Source of the DNA: Mangrovimonas sp. TPBH4
Lineage (GTDB): Bacteria > Bacteroidota > Bacteroidia > Flavobacteriales > Flavobacteriaceae
NCBI RefSeq assembly: GCF_001280505.1
Contig: NZ_LBIO01000039.1
Span: 120,326 to 184,325 of the forward strand
DNA length: 64,000 nucleotides
Direction: 5' to 3'
A program made the position numbers and the translations under genes. Below are positions 1-8,330 of the stretch, one piece after another; position 1 is the first letter of the stretch; every line of letters starts with the position of its first letter. The notes under the pieces were generated by a model. The model made no database searches. It was not told where the DNA came from and worked only from the letters and a program-made list of their open reading frames with translations.

Positions 1-1
1 A

Positions 2-775
2 CATCACAAAGCAGATACCATCCAAAGGAATATTGGACGTTCCCTACTCAACATTCCCAACTCCAATTTAATAAGTTATGTTTCCAAAGAAAAGCCGCAA
101 TGGGAAATCCGTTCGTTTAATCCAAAAACAAACAAATCCTCTCTTATTGCCCAAACTCTTCCCAACAGTGAAGATCTTGTTTGGTTAGAAGATGGTAGTA
201 TCCTAATGGCCAAAAACGAGGACATCTATCATCTAAATCCTAAACAAGGAAAAGAATGGGTTCAAATTGCAAGTTTAAAAGAGTTAAACCTTCACAACAT
301 TACCAGAATGGCGGTTAGTCCAGACGGTACAAAACTAGCGCTTGTTGCAGAAAATGCAGCCTCACTTTTAGAACCCAAACTAGATAATATTGCGTGGATA
401 TCCGGTAATTGGAAAGGTGAAGCCTTTGGAGGACAAACGGAAGAAAACTGGAGCGAACCTTCGGGAGGCTCCATGATGGCCACTTTCAAGCTTATCAACG
501 ATGGTAAAGTCTCTTTTTATGAAATTGAAATCATCCGCGAAGTCAATAATACCCTGATTCTTCAACTAAAACATTTTAATAGTGATTTGACCGGCTGGGA
601 AGACAAAGACGAAACAGTAGATTTTCCATTAAAAGAAATCACCCCTACAAAAGTTATTTTTGAAGGGATGACCTTTGAAAAAATTAGCGACACTGAAATG
701 AATGTCTATGTTGATATCCACAACAAATCTGGTGAAGTGGAAATTGTGAAATTCTACTATAAAAAATCCAACTAA
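2..775 (+). CDS. Partial beta-propeller (TolB-like) protein with C-terminal DUF6265-type domain
   Basis: The reading frame is open from the window edge, so the start codon and N-terminus lie outside; an ATG at 206 is internal. The first ~110 visible residues look like the last blades of a WD40/TolB-type propeller, including an AVSPDGTKLALV strand. From the W-I-S-G-N-W stretch onward (about residue 130 of the visible part) the protein matches my memory of DUF6265: a small beta-rich domain with E-N-W-S-E-P and G-G-S-M-M motifs. The function of that domain is unknown. The stop is only 3 bp from the convergent GH15 stop. Calling it a fusion is inference from one continuous frame without stops. 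Confidence 0.7.
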   Translation, partial: HHKADTIQRNIGRSLLNIPNSNLISYVSKEKPQWEIRSFNPKTNKSSLIAQTLPNSEDLVWLEDGSILMAKNEDIYHLNPKQGKEWVQIASLKELNLHNITRMAVSPDGTKLALVAENAASLLEPKLDNIAWISGNWKGEAFGGQTEENWSEPSGGSMMATFKLINDGKVSFYEIEIIREVNNTLILQLKHFNSDLTGWEDKDETVDFPLKEITPTKVIFEGMTFEKISDTEMNVYVDIHNKSGEVEIVKFYYKKSN

Positions 776-778
776 GGC

Positions 779-2578
779 TTAACGCATCTTATCCAATACG
801 CGCTCATCATCGGTGACATTTGACAAGTTGATGGCGGTTTCTATCAAGGCCAAATGCGAATAGGCCTGAGGGAAATTACCCAACAAACGTTTGGTTTTAA
901 AATCGATATCCTCACTAAACAAACCTAAGTGATTGCTATAGGAAAGTAATCTATCAAACCATTGCTTTGCCTTTTGAACCTCTCCTATTTTGTACAAACT
1001 GTTGATGAACCAAAAGGTACAAATGGTAAAGGATGACGACGGCAAACCAAAATCATCCCTGTTTTTATAGCGATACAACAGTCCGTCATTACTTAAATCG
1101 CGCTCTATAGCATTCACGGTACTGATGTATTTAGGATCTCGAGCATCAATAAAACCATAGGGCTCCATCAACAACACGGAAGCATCCAGATCGTAAGAAC
1201 CATAAGATTGTGTAAAAGCCTTGGCTTCTTCACTCCAAGCCTTATCCATGATGTCCTGCTTGATCTCTGCCGCTATTTGTTTCCATTTGGTGACTTTCCC
1301 CTGCTTATTCAATATTTCGGCCACCTTGATGGCCTTGTCTACGGCCACCCAACACAGCACTTTGGAAAAGGTAAAATGCCTGTCCTCAGTTCTAAATTCC
1401 CAAATACCTTTATCGGCTTCTTTCCAGTGTTTATTAACCACCCAAACAATGCCTTTGGTAATGGTCCAAATCTCTTCGGTATGCTCGATATCCAAGGAAA
1501 AGTTAATAAACTGCTGATGAATCACATCCATCAAAATACCGTAAATGTCATTCTGCTTTTGCTTGTACGCAGCATTACCCACCCTTACAGGACTGGAATT
1601 TTGGTAACCACTCAAATGGTCCAAAGTGGTTTCGCTTAGGCGCTTTTCTTTATTGATCCCATACATAATCTGGAGTTTCTCATCCTTATCCGGAATCAAA
1701 TCCATGATAAACTTAAGATAGCGTTTAGCAATGTTTTTATGTCCCAACTGAGAGACCACTTTAATCACCATGGAGGCATCCCTAATCCAACAAAAACGAT
1801 AGTCCCAATTGCGCACCTCTCCAATCGTTTCTGGTAAGGAAGTAGTTGCCGCAGCCAATACCGCTCCTGTTTTGTCATAAGTAAGTAATTTTAAAGTCAA
1901 GGCACTTCTGGCAATCTGTTTTTGGTAGCGCTTATATTTTGGAGTACGGTCCATCCAGTTCAACCAATATACCTTGGTGCGTTGGTGTTCTAGATACACG
2001 CTCTCTACGGTAGTTTCAAAAACCTTTTCATTGTAGCCCACCAAAAAATAACCGTCTTTGGTCAACTCAATGGGATCTCCATTGACGATTTTTTCTTTGT
2101 CGAAATTGGAATATAAGAACAAAGTATCAAAGCTATCCCCATGGGTCAAGCTTACTATAAAATGTTCCTTTACGAATATTTCTGTAACTCCTTTGGCATA
2201 TTCCAACTTTGGATTATAATGTACCCTAAAAGTTGGTTTCCCGGAAACATAATGAAAATAACGAATGAGTTCTGGGGGCGCTTGATAGCCACCATTAGCC
2301 TTGTAATAACGTGGCATAAAATCATGCACTTCAAATACATCTTTGCCCTTGCTAAACCGGGTCACCAAAATGGTGGTGTTCTCAATATATTCTTGTGTAA
2401 TACTATAATCTTCATCCACCAAAATCTCAAAACTCCCCCCTATATTTTCGTCCAATAATTTTGCAAATACCGAAGAGGAATCAAATTCTGGAAGGCAACA
2501 CCACTCTATAGCCCCTGTTTTTGAGATCAATGCAGCACTTCTGCAATTACCAATGATACCGTAGTCTAAATTATTCAT
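779..2578 (-). CDS. Glycoside hydrolase family 15 protein (trehalase/glucoamylase-like)
   Basis: A 599-residue full-length GH15 protein. The N-terminal beta-sandwich begins with the typical DYGIIGN and EWCCLPEFDS blocks (residues 5-35). The (alpha/alpha)6 catalytic domain carries N-W-D-Y-R-F-C-W-I-R-D-A at 257-268 and a late LFSEDID block near 555, where the family's catalytic glutamate is expected, followed by L-G-N-F-P-Q-A-Y-S-H. There is no signal peptide, so it should be cytoplasmic. It is divergent from the trehalose-6-phosphate synthase/phosphatase fusion, 92 bp away, so trehalose is the likeliest substrate. The family also contains glucoamylases and glucodextranases, so substrate is inferred from context only. 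Confidence 0.88.
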   Translation of the reverse strand: MNNLDYGIIGNCRSAALISKTGAIEWCCLPEFDSSSVFAKLLDENIGGSFEILVDEDYSITQEYIENTTILVTRFSKGKDVFEVHDFMPRYYKANGGYQAPPELIRYFHYVSGKPTFRVHYNPKLEYAKGVTEIFVKEHFIVSLTHGDSFDTLFLYSNFDKEKIVNGDPIELTKDGYFLVGYNEKVFETTVESVYLEHQRTKVYWLNWMDRTPKYKRYQKQIARSALTLKLLTYDKTGAVLAAATTSLPETIGEVRNWDYRFCWIRDASMVIKVVSQLGHKNIAKRYLKFIMDLIPDKDEKLQIMYGINKEKRLSETTLDHLSGYQNSSPVRVGNAAYKQKQNDIYGILMDVIHQQFINFSLDIEHTEEIWTITKGIVWVVNKHWKEADKGIWEFRTEDRHFTFSKVLCWVAVDKAIKVAEILNKQGKVTKWKQIAAEIKQDIMDKAWSEEAKAFTQSYGSYDLDASVLLMEPYGFIDARDPKYISTVNAIERDLSNDGLLYRYKNRDDFGLPSSSFTICTFWFINSLYKIGEVQKAKQWFDRLLSYSNHLGLFSEDIDFKTKRLLGNFPQAYSHLALIETAINLSNVTDDERVLDKMR

Positions 2579-2670
2579 TAATTCTTTTTTCTTTTTTGAT
2601 ATGGAAAACGTTCAATTTTTCATTAAATTAACAAAATTCACAGTATAAACAATTTTATAAAACAAATTTC

Positions 2671-4881
2671 ATGAGTAAAACCATCATCGTATCCAATAGA
2701 CTACCATTGCAGGTTAAAATAGAACAGAATTCCTTGAATATCGTCCCTAGCGTTGGGGGCCTTGCCACTGGAATGAAATCGGTTCACGCAGATGGCAACG
2801 GAATCTGGATAGGATGGTCTGGATTGACAGAAGAGGAGTTGGACGAAGACCTATCCAAAGAGGTGGACAGTGCCATCAAAAAGGAAAAGTGTGTGGCCGT
2901 TCCCCTGACCGAACAAGATGTGGAAAATTTCTATTATGGATTTAGCAACAAAACCCTTTGGCCCCTTTTTCACTACTTCATGGAATACACCGAATTTGAA
3001 AAAGACCAATGGGACTCTTACATAGAGGTGAACCAAAAATTTGCCGATGTCGTTGTGGAAAACCTTGAAGACGGCGATACAGTTTGGGTGCACGATTACC
3101 AACTACTACTGTTGCCAGAACTCATTAGGGATAAAAAGCCCAACACGACCATAGGGTTCTTTTTGCATATCCCCTATCCTTCATATGAAATATTCAGAAC
3201 CTTTCCATGGCGTGAGGAACTTTTAACAGGTATGTTAGGTGCCGACCTTTTAGGTTTCCATACCTACGATTACGAACGCCATTTTTTAAGTTCGGTAAAA
3301 CGCATATTACGTTTGGATGTTAAGTTTAATAAAATTACATATGGCGATCGCACTGTAAAAGTAGACTCCTTCCCTATGGGAATTGACTATGCCAAATTTC
3401 ATGAGGCAGCCCTTAGGCACAACCAAATGGGGCCAAACGAAAAATCGGAATTGCAACGCCGCTTGGATGACCACATAGAATCTACCAGCAATGCAAAAAT
3501 GATTCTTTCCATAGACCGTTTGGATTACACCAAGGGCATCCCAAATAGATTACGTGCTTTTGAATATTTTCTTAACAAATACCCTGAATTTAAAGAAAAA
3601 GTAAGATTGATCATGTTGGCGGTTCCATCCCGATCCAACGTCCCACAATACCAACGCCTAAAACGGGAAACCGATGAGCTAGTAGGCCGCATCAATGGTG
3701 AATTTTCTACTGTAAGCTGGACCCCAATTTGGTACTTTTACAGAGCTATGCCCTTTGAAAATTTAATTGATCTCTACACCTCCTCGGATGTAGCCATCAT
3801 TACTCCATTAAGGGATGGTATGAATTTGGTCGCTAAGGAATATGTTGCTACTAGAGTCAATAATGATGGGGTATTAATTTTAAGCGAAATGGCAGGAGCT
3901 TCCAAAGAAATGAACGAAGCACTGCTCATCAATCCAAATAACTTCGAGGACATTGCCAACACCCTAAAACAGGCTTTGGAAATGCCTTTGGAAGAACAAC
4001 AAAAACGCATTAAAATTCTTCAAAAACGATTGAAGCGTTACACCGTTGAAAAATGGGCTGATGAGTTTATGAAATCCCTTAACGCTACCAAAGAAACTGA
4101 GTCGGTGGCCGTGGCCAAACGTCTGGACGATGCCGTTCAAAAAGACATGTTTACGGAGTATAAAAAAGCTAAAAAGAAACTTTTGTTCTTGGATTATGAT
4201 GGCACCCTGGTAGGTTTTAAAGACAACCCTAAAGATGCCAGTCCAGATGAAGAACTGTATACTCTTTTAGATAAACTTAGCACACAAGAAAATACCGATG
4301 TAGTCATCATAAGTGGTAGGGATCAGGATACTTTCAACGGATGGTTTGGCAGCAAAAATTACAACCTGATTACAGATCATGGGGTTTGGTTAAAACGCCC
4401 CGATAGGAATTGGGAAGCCTTAGAGCACCTCAAAAATGATTGGATGGAAAATGTAAGGCCTATTTTAGAAACCTTTGTAGACCGAACCCCTGGTACTTTT
4501 ATAGAAACCAAACAATACTCCTTAGCTTGGCATTACCGAAAAGCCGATCCCGAATTGGCACAAATTAGAACCATTGAATTGAATACCGTGCTCACAGGAT
4601 TGATCTCCAACGACAACCTTAGTGTGCTTTCAGGAAATAAAGTAATAGAAATAAAAAGCAGTAACGTGAATAAGGGACGTGCCTGCTTAAGACTTCTACC
4701 AGAGGATACCTATGATTTTATTTTCGCCATTGGTGATGATTGGACCGATGAATATATGTTTGAAGAACTACCAAAATCGGCTTATACCGTTAAAGTAGCG
4801 TCCAAAAACACCAAGGCCAAATACTATATCAAGGACACTTCAGAGGTTCGGCAATTGCTTGAAAACTTTGTCAATAGTTAA
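2671..4881 (+). CDS. Bifunctional trehalose-6-phosphate synthase/phosphatase (OtsA-OtsB fusion)
   Basis: Makes trehalose from UDP-glucose and glucose-6-phosphate, then removes the phosphate. Residues 1 to about 470 are a GT20 synthase: SNRLPLQV at 8-15, GGLATGM at 29-35, WVHDYQLLLLPE, and SIDRLDYTKGI. From about residue 495 there is a HAD phosphatase with LDYDGTL near 508-514 and GDDWTDE near 686-692, as in OtsB. At 736 residues it has the length of two-domain TPS/TPP proteins. The ATG at 2671 gives the native start of the synthase fold (MSKTIIVSNR). The 92-bp gap to the divergent GH15 gene suggests a shared regulatory region for trehalose synthesis and turnover. Confidence 0.95.
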   Translation: MSKTIIVSNRLPLQVKIEQNSLNIVPSVGGLATGMKSVHADGNGIWIGWSGLTEEELDEDLSKEVDSAIKKEKCVAVPLTEQDVENFYYGFSNKTLWPLFHYFMEYTEFEKDQWDSYIEVNQKFADVVVENLEDGDTVWVHDYQLLLLPELIRDKKPNTTIGFFLHIPYPSYEIFRTFPWREELLTGMLGADLLGFHTYDYERHFLSSVKRILRLDVKFNKITYGDRTVKVDSFPMGIDYAKFHEAALRHNQMGPNEKSELQRRLDDHIESTSNAKMILSIDRLDYTKGIPNRLRAFEYFLNKYPEFKEKVRLIMLAVPSRSNVPQYQRLKRETDELVGRINGEFSTVSWTPIWYFYRAMPFENLIDLYTSSDVAIITPLRDGMNLVAKEYVATRVNNDGVLILSEMAGASKEMNEALLINPNNFEDIANTLKQALEMPLEEQQKRIKILQKRLKRYTVEKWADEFMKSLNATKETESVAVAKRLDDAVQKDMFTEYKKAKKKLLFLDYDGTLVGFKDNPKDASPDEELYTLLDKLSTQENTDVVIISGRDQDTFNGWFGSKNYNLITDHGVWLKRPDRNWEALEHLKNDWMENVRPILETFVDRTPGTFIETKQYSLAWHYRKADPELAQIRTIELNTVLTGLISNDNLSVLSGNKVIEIKSSNVNKGRACLRLLPEDTYDFIFAIGDDWTDEYMFEELPKSAYTVKVASKNTKAKYYIKDTSEVRQLLENFVNS

Positions 4882-4892
4882 AGCCTTTAGGC

Positions 4893-5468
4893 ATGTCCAA
4901 CATACCGGAATTATATTTTAAGTCCCATATTGAATGGCGGGAATGGCTAATGACCAACCATAGTGAATACACGGGTGTTTACCTCATTTTTTATAAAGTT
5001 TCCCATGATAACGAAAGTATGCGTTGGGAAGAAGCCGTTAAAGTGGCACTTTGTTTTGGGTGGATTGATTCCACAGTAAAAAGTCTTGGAGATGGCAAGC
5101 GGCGGCAATATTTCACTCCTAGAAACCCCAAAAGTGTCTGGAGTGCTTTGAACAAACGCTATATTCAAGAACTTTTGGACGCCAACATGATGCATGATAG
5201 TGGCCTGAAAACCATAGAAATTGCCAAGGATAATGGCAGTTGGACTGCATTGGATGATGTGGAAAATGGCATCATTCCAGATGATCTGCAGCGAGCCTTC
5301 GACCAAAATCCCAAAGCTTTTGAAAATTACCAAAACTTTGCGCCTTCCTATAGAAAGAGTTATTTATATTGGCTAAATCAAGCCAAGCGGGAAGCTACCA
5401 GAACCAAACGCATTTTAGAAATTGTACAACTTTGTAATGACAATATCAAAAGTCGTGGAGGCTATTAA
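4893..5468 (+). CDS. YdeI/OmpD-associated family protein
   Basis: A 191-residue protein of the YdeI/OmpD-associated (bacteriocin-protection-like) family. The recognisable N-terminal block runs from ELYFKSHIEWREWL through WEEAVKVALCFGWIDS and the FTPRNPKSVWS motif. The C-terminal half has the Y-R-K-S-Y-L-Y-W-L-N-Q-A-K-R-E-A-T-R helix seen in this family. The molecular role is not established. It follows the OtsAB fusion by 11 bp and is probably cotranscribed. Its stop overlaps the tail of the convergent AAA+ gene by 4 bp. No signal peptide or membrane segment is seen. Confidence 0.85.
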   Translation: MSNIPELYFKSHIEWREWLMTNHSEYTGVYLIFYKVSHDNESMRWEEAVKVALCFGWIDSTVKSLGDGKRRQYFTPRNPKSVWSALNKRYIQELLDANMMHDSGLKTIEIAKDNGSWTALDDVENGIIPDDLQRAFDQNPKAFENYQNFAPSYRKSYLYWLNQAKREATRTKRILEIVQLCNDNIKSRGGY

Positions 5469-6931
5469 ATGCTTCCAAAAAAACTGCCATAGGGATCCTT
5501 AAACTGTATACCCTCGGTAAAACGAAATTTGCTCAACTGTTTAAATTCCACCAAGGCCCATAACACAAATTCCTTTACAAAGTACTTTTCGGAGGGTTCC
5601 AAATCTGGGACATATTGATCCAATAGGCTTTCCAAAGGCCCTATACTATCCAACAGCTCCTTATAATCCCTATCTGGCACATCATCCAGTAATTCAAACC
5701 CTTCTTTTTGATTAAAAAACCAGGATACAATATCATCGTATGGGGTGACATCTGTTTCCTTTTTCAATTTTTCAATCTTTGGAAATATCTCAACAAACAA
5801 AGATTTCACGGCATCACCTATTAAATTGTAGGCCACTACCGAAGCTCCTTCCTGCTCCCCTTCATACACCAATTCCACCTTTCCCGTAATGGATGGAATT
5901 ATCCCCATAAAATCTCCCATACGAACTGTTGTAGTTGCATCCTCACATTGCAGGGCACGACGCTCGGCAGTACTCAACAAGTTCTCATATGCCGTGATTC
6001 CTAACCTTGCGCTCACTCCACTTTTGGCATCTATCAGCTCACTTTCCCTAGCAGCAAAGGCCACTTGTTCCAACAGGTCCTTGGCCAATTCGGGGACTGA
6101 AATTTTTTCAGCTTGTCTTGCATCCAATTTGGCTTCCTGTTGGGTAATTAGTTTTGCCGTTTCCAAATCTTGGGGATAATGAGTCAAAATCTGAGAACCG
6201 ATGCGGTCTTTTAGTGGGGTAACGATACTGCCCCTATTGGTATAATCTTCTGGGTTGGCCGTAAAGACAAATTGAATATCCAAAGGCAAGCGCAATTTAA
6301 ACCCGCGTATTTGAATATCCCCTTCCTGTAGGATATTGAAGAGCGCCACCTGGATTCTCGCCTGAAGATCGGGCAACTCATTGATTACAAAAATACAGCG
6401 ATTGGCCCTAGGAATCATGCCGTAATGAATCACACGATCATCAGCATAACTCAATTTAAGATTGGCCGCTTTTATGGGGTCTACATCACCAATAATATCG
6501 GCAACCGTAACATCGGGAGTGGCCAATTTTTCGGCAAAGCGCTCACTGCGATGCAACCAAACAATAGGTGTCTCATCACCTTTGTCGGCAATAAGTTCTG
6601 TGGCATATCTAGACAAAGGCCGTTGTGGATCGTCATTAATTTCGGAACCTTCAACCACTGGAATGTATTCATCCAATAAATTTACCATCAAGCGCGCCAG
6701 CCTAGTTTTAGCCTGTCCTCTCAAACCCAACAAATTAATGTTATGTCTTGATAAAATAGCCCGTTCCAACTCAGGGATTACGGTATGTTCATACCCATGA
6801 ACTCCTTCAAAAGTGTCCTCCTCCCTTTTCAGCTTTTCAATTAAATTATTCCTTAGCTCCTCTTTAATGGATTGGTAGTTGTATCCTGCCTTTTTTAGAG
6901 CTCCCAACGTGGTAATGGTTGATATATCCAT
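5465..6931 (-). CDS. MoxR/ChlI-type AAA+ ATPase
   Basis: A 488-residue AAA+ ATPase related to magnesium chelatase subunit I and MoxR. It has a P-loop of form G-L-R-G-Q-A-K-T at 69-76, a Walker B-like strand C-I-F-V-I-N-E-L-P at 179-187 with N184-E185 in place of the usual D-E, and sensor-1 asparagine in FVFTANPEDY near 221-230. The partner VWA gene lies just upstream on the same strand (39-bp gap). This is the usual MoxR-VWA pairing, thought to act as a chaperone or maturation machine. No BchH/ChlH-type subunit is nearby, so a true Mg-chelatase role is unlikely. The substrate is unknown. Confidence 0.85.
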   Translation of the reverse strand: MDISTITTLGALKKAGYNYQSIKEELRNNLIEKLKREEDTFEGVHGYEHTVIPELERAILSRHNINLLGLRGQAKTRLARLMVNLLDEYIPVVEGSEINDDPQRPLSRYATELIADKGDETPIVWLHRSERFAEKLATPDVTVADIIGDVDPIKAANLKLSYADDRVIHYGMIPRANRCIFVINELPDLQARIQVALFNILQEGDIQIRGFKLRLPLDIQFVFTANPEDYTNRGSIVTPLKDRIGSQILTHYPQDLETAKLITQQEAKLDARQAEKISVPELAKDLLEQVAFAARESELIDAKSGVSARLGITAYENLLSTAERRALQCEDATTTVRMGDFMGIIPSITGKVELVYEGEQEGASVVAYNLIGDAVKSLFVEIFPKIEKLKKETDVTPYDDIVSWFFNQKEGFELLDDVPDRDYKELLDSIGPLESLLDQYVPDLEPSEKYFVKEFVLWALVEFKQLSKFRFTEGIQFKDPYGSFFGSI

Positions 6932-6970
6932 AGGTGTATTGTCTCGTTTTGTTTTATCAAAAAGGGCCTG

Positions 6971-8098
6971 CTACCCTCTAATGCGTTTTTTTCTATTGGT
7001 TTCGTAATCCTCAAAAATCATTTCTCCCAAACCTTTTAGTCCTGTGTAAAAAGCCTTTCCTTGGTTGGCATAGGTAAACTCCCGTACAAATTGCATTAAA
7101 TAGTTATCCTGGGCAATCATAAATGTGGTGATGGGAATATGCAGCCTCCTAGCCTGCTGCGCCATGGCATAGCATTTGTTCACGATAACCTCATCCAAGC
7201 CGTAACTGTTTTTGTAATATTCGCCATTGGGCAATATCAAACAGCTAGGTTTGCCATCGGTGATCATAAAGATTTGCTTGTTGGTATTACGCTTTCTTCT
7301 GAGTAAATCCATGGCCAATTGCAAGCCTGCCACGGTATTGGTATGGTAGGGGCCAACTTGTAAATAAGGTAAATCCTTGATTTCAATTTGCCAAGCGTCA
7401 TTGCCGAAGGCCAAAATATCCAAGGTGTCCTTAGGGTACCTAGTGGTAATTAATTCCGCCAAGGCCATGGCTACTTTTTTGGCGGGGGTAATTCGATCTT
7501 CTCCATATAAAATCATACTATGACTGATATCAATCATCAAAACCGTACTCATTTGCGATTTATGCAAAGTCTCCTCAACCACCAAATCGTCCTCAGACAA
7601 ACTGAAATTACCAAGGCCATGATTGATTTGTGCATTTTTTAAACTTTCGGTCATGGATACACGGTCCAAAGCATCTCCAAACTGATACTCCCTATAATCA
7701 CCCGTATGCTCATCGCCAATTCCCGGACTTTTACTTCTATGGTTGCCCTGCCCACTACGTTTGATCTTTCCAAAAATTTGATCCAAGGCCGCCTTCCTTA
7801 TGGCGCGCTCTGTTTTGGAAGTAATGCCCATACCACCTTCGCCGTCGGGACGAATTTCTTCACGGATATAGCCTTTCTTTTTGAGGTCTTCAATAAAATC
7901 GTCTATGGTGTAATCTTCCGTTGTGAGATTGTATTCCTTATCCAACTGTTTCAACCAGTCAATGGCTTCATCAAAATCACCTGAGGTATGGGTAATCAAT
8001 TCCATAAAGATCTCCAATAGCTTCTCAAAAATAGATTGCTCTTGCGCCTCATAACTTGTAAAAACAAATCCCTTAAAAATGTATCTGTTTGTTTTCAT
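6971..8098 (-). CDS. VWA-domain protein, partner of AAA+ ATPase
   Basis: A 375-residue protein. The N-terminal ~175 residues are helical and charged, with no recognisable domain. The C-terminal von Willebrand A domain (about 183-360) has a complete MIDAS: D190-I-S-H-S194 (DxSxS), a threonine in the N-T-V-A-G loop, and an aspartate in M-I-T-D-G-K-P. No signal peptide or transmembrane segment is seen, so it should be cytosolic like ChlD-type partners. It is transcribed before the AAA+ gene as a likely two-gene operon. The start at 8098 gives MKTNRYIFKG. A 232-bp gap separates it from the divergent cbb3 operon. Confidence 0.85.
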   Translation of the reverse strand: MKTNRYIFKGFVFTSYEAQEQSIFEKLLEIFMELITHTSGDFDEAIDWLKQLDKEYNLTTEDYTIDDFIEDLKKKGYIREEIRPDGEGGMGITSKTERAIRKAALDQIFGKIKRSGQGNHRSKSPGIGDEHTGDYREYQFGDALDRVSMTESLKNAQINHGLGNFSLSEDDLVVEETLHKSQMSTVLMIDISHSMILYGEDRITPAKKVAMALAELITTRYPKDTLDILAFGNDAWQIEIKDLPYLQVGPYHTNTVAGLQLAMDLLRRKRNTNKQIFMITDGKPSCLILPNGEYYKNSYGLDEVIVNKCYAMAQQARRLHIPITTFMIAQDNYLMQFVREFTYANQGKAFYTGLKGLGEMIFEDYETNRKKRIRG

Positions 8099-8263
8099 AG
8101 CCCTATAAAATTACAACTTTTTGGCATGCCATCCGAATGTTGACAGAGAGCTTCTTATACACTAATAAAAAAACCTCAAGCATAGCATTAACCGAAAAAA
8201 CACACATGTAAAGAACTAACAAACAACACATTACAGACAAACCCAGCATTTCCCAATTCAAAG

Positions 8264-8277
8264 CTGATAATTATCAT
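8264..8277 (+). promoter_or_regulatory. FNR/CRP-like palindrome upstream of the cbb3 operon
   Basis: CTGAT-AATT-ATCAT, with a perfect TGATAATTATCA core at 8265-8276, matches the FNR consensus TTGAT-N4-ATCAA at 4 of 5 bases in each half. A -7-like element (AACCTTTG, 8300-8307; Bacteroidota consensus TAnnTTTG) would place the transcription start near 8313. The box centre would then be about 42 bp upstream, the class II activator position. No -33 TTTG element is visible at the expected place, as expected for an activated promoter. Regulation is inferred. Confidence 0.5.
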
Positions 8278-8330
8278 ATTATATTTTTCCTTATCTTTTA
8301 ACCTTTGTTTAACAGATTAAACAAAAATTC

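Noticed and set aside
1208..1639. 143-codon plus-strand ORF inside the GH15 gene
   Set aside because: It is the antisense of a well-conserved GH15 coding region; no family was recognised in it.
5465..8098. AAA+/VWA pair as magnesium chelatase
   Set aside because: No ChlH/BchH subunit or tetrapyrrole gene is nearby, and the pairing is common as a MoxR-VWA chaperone-like system.
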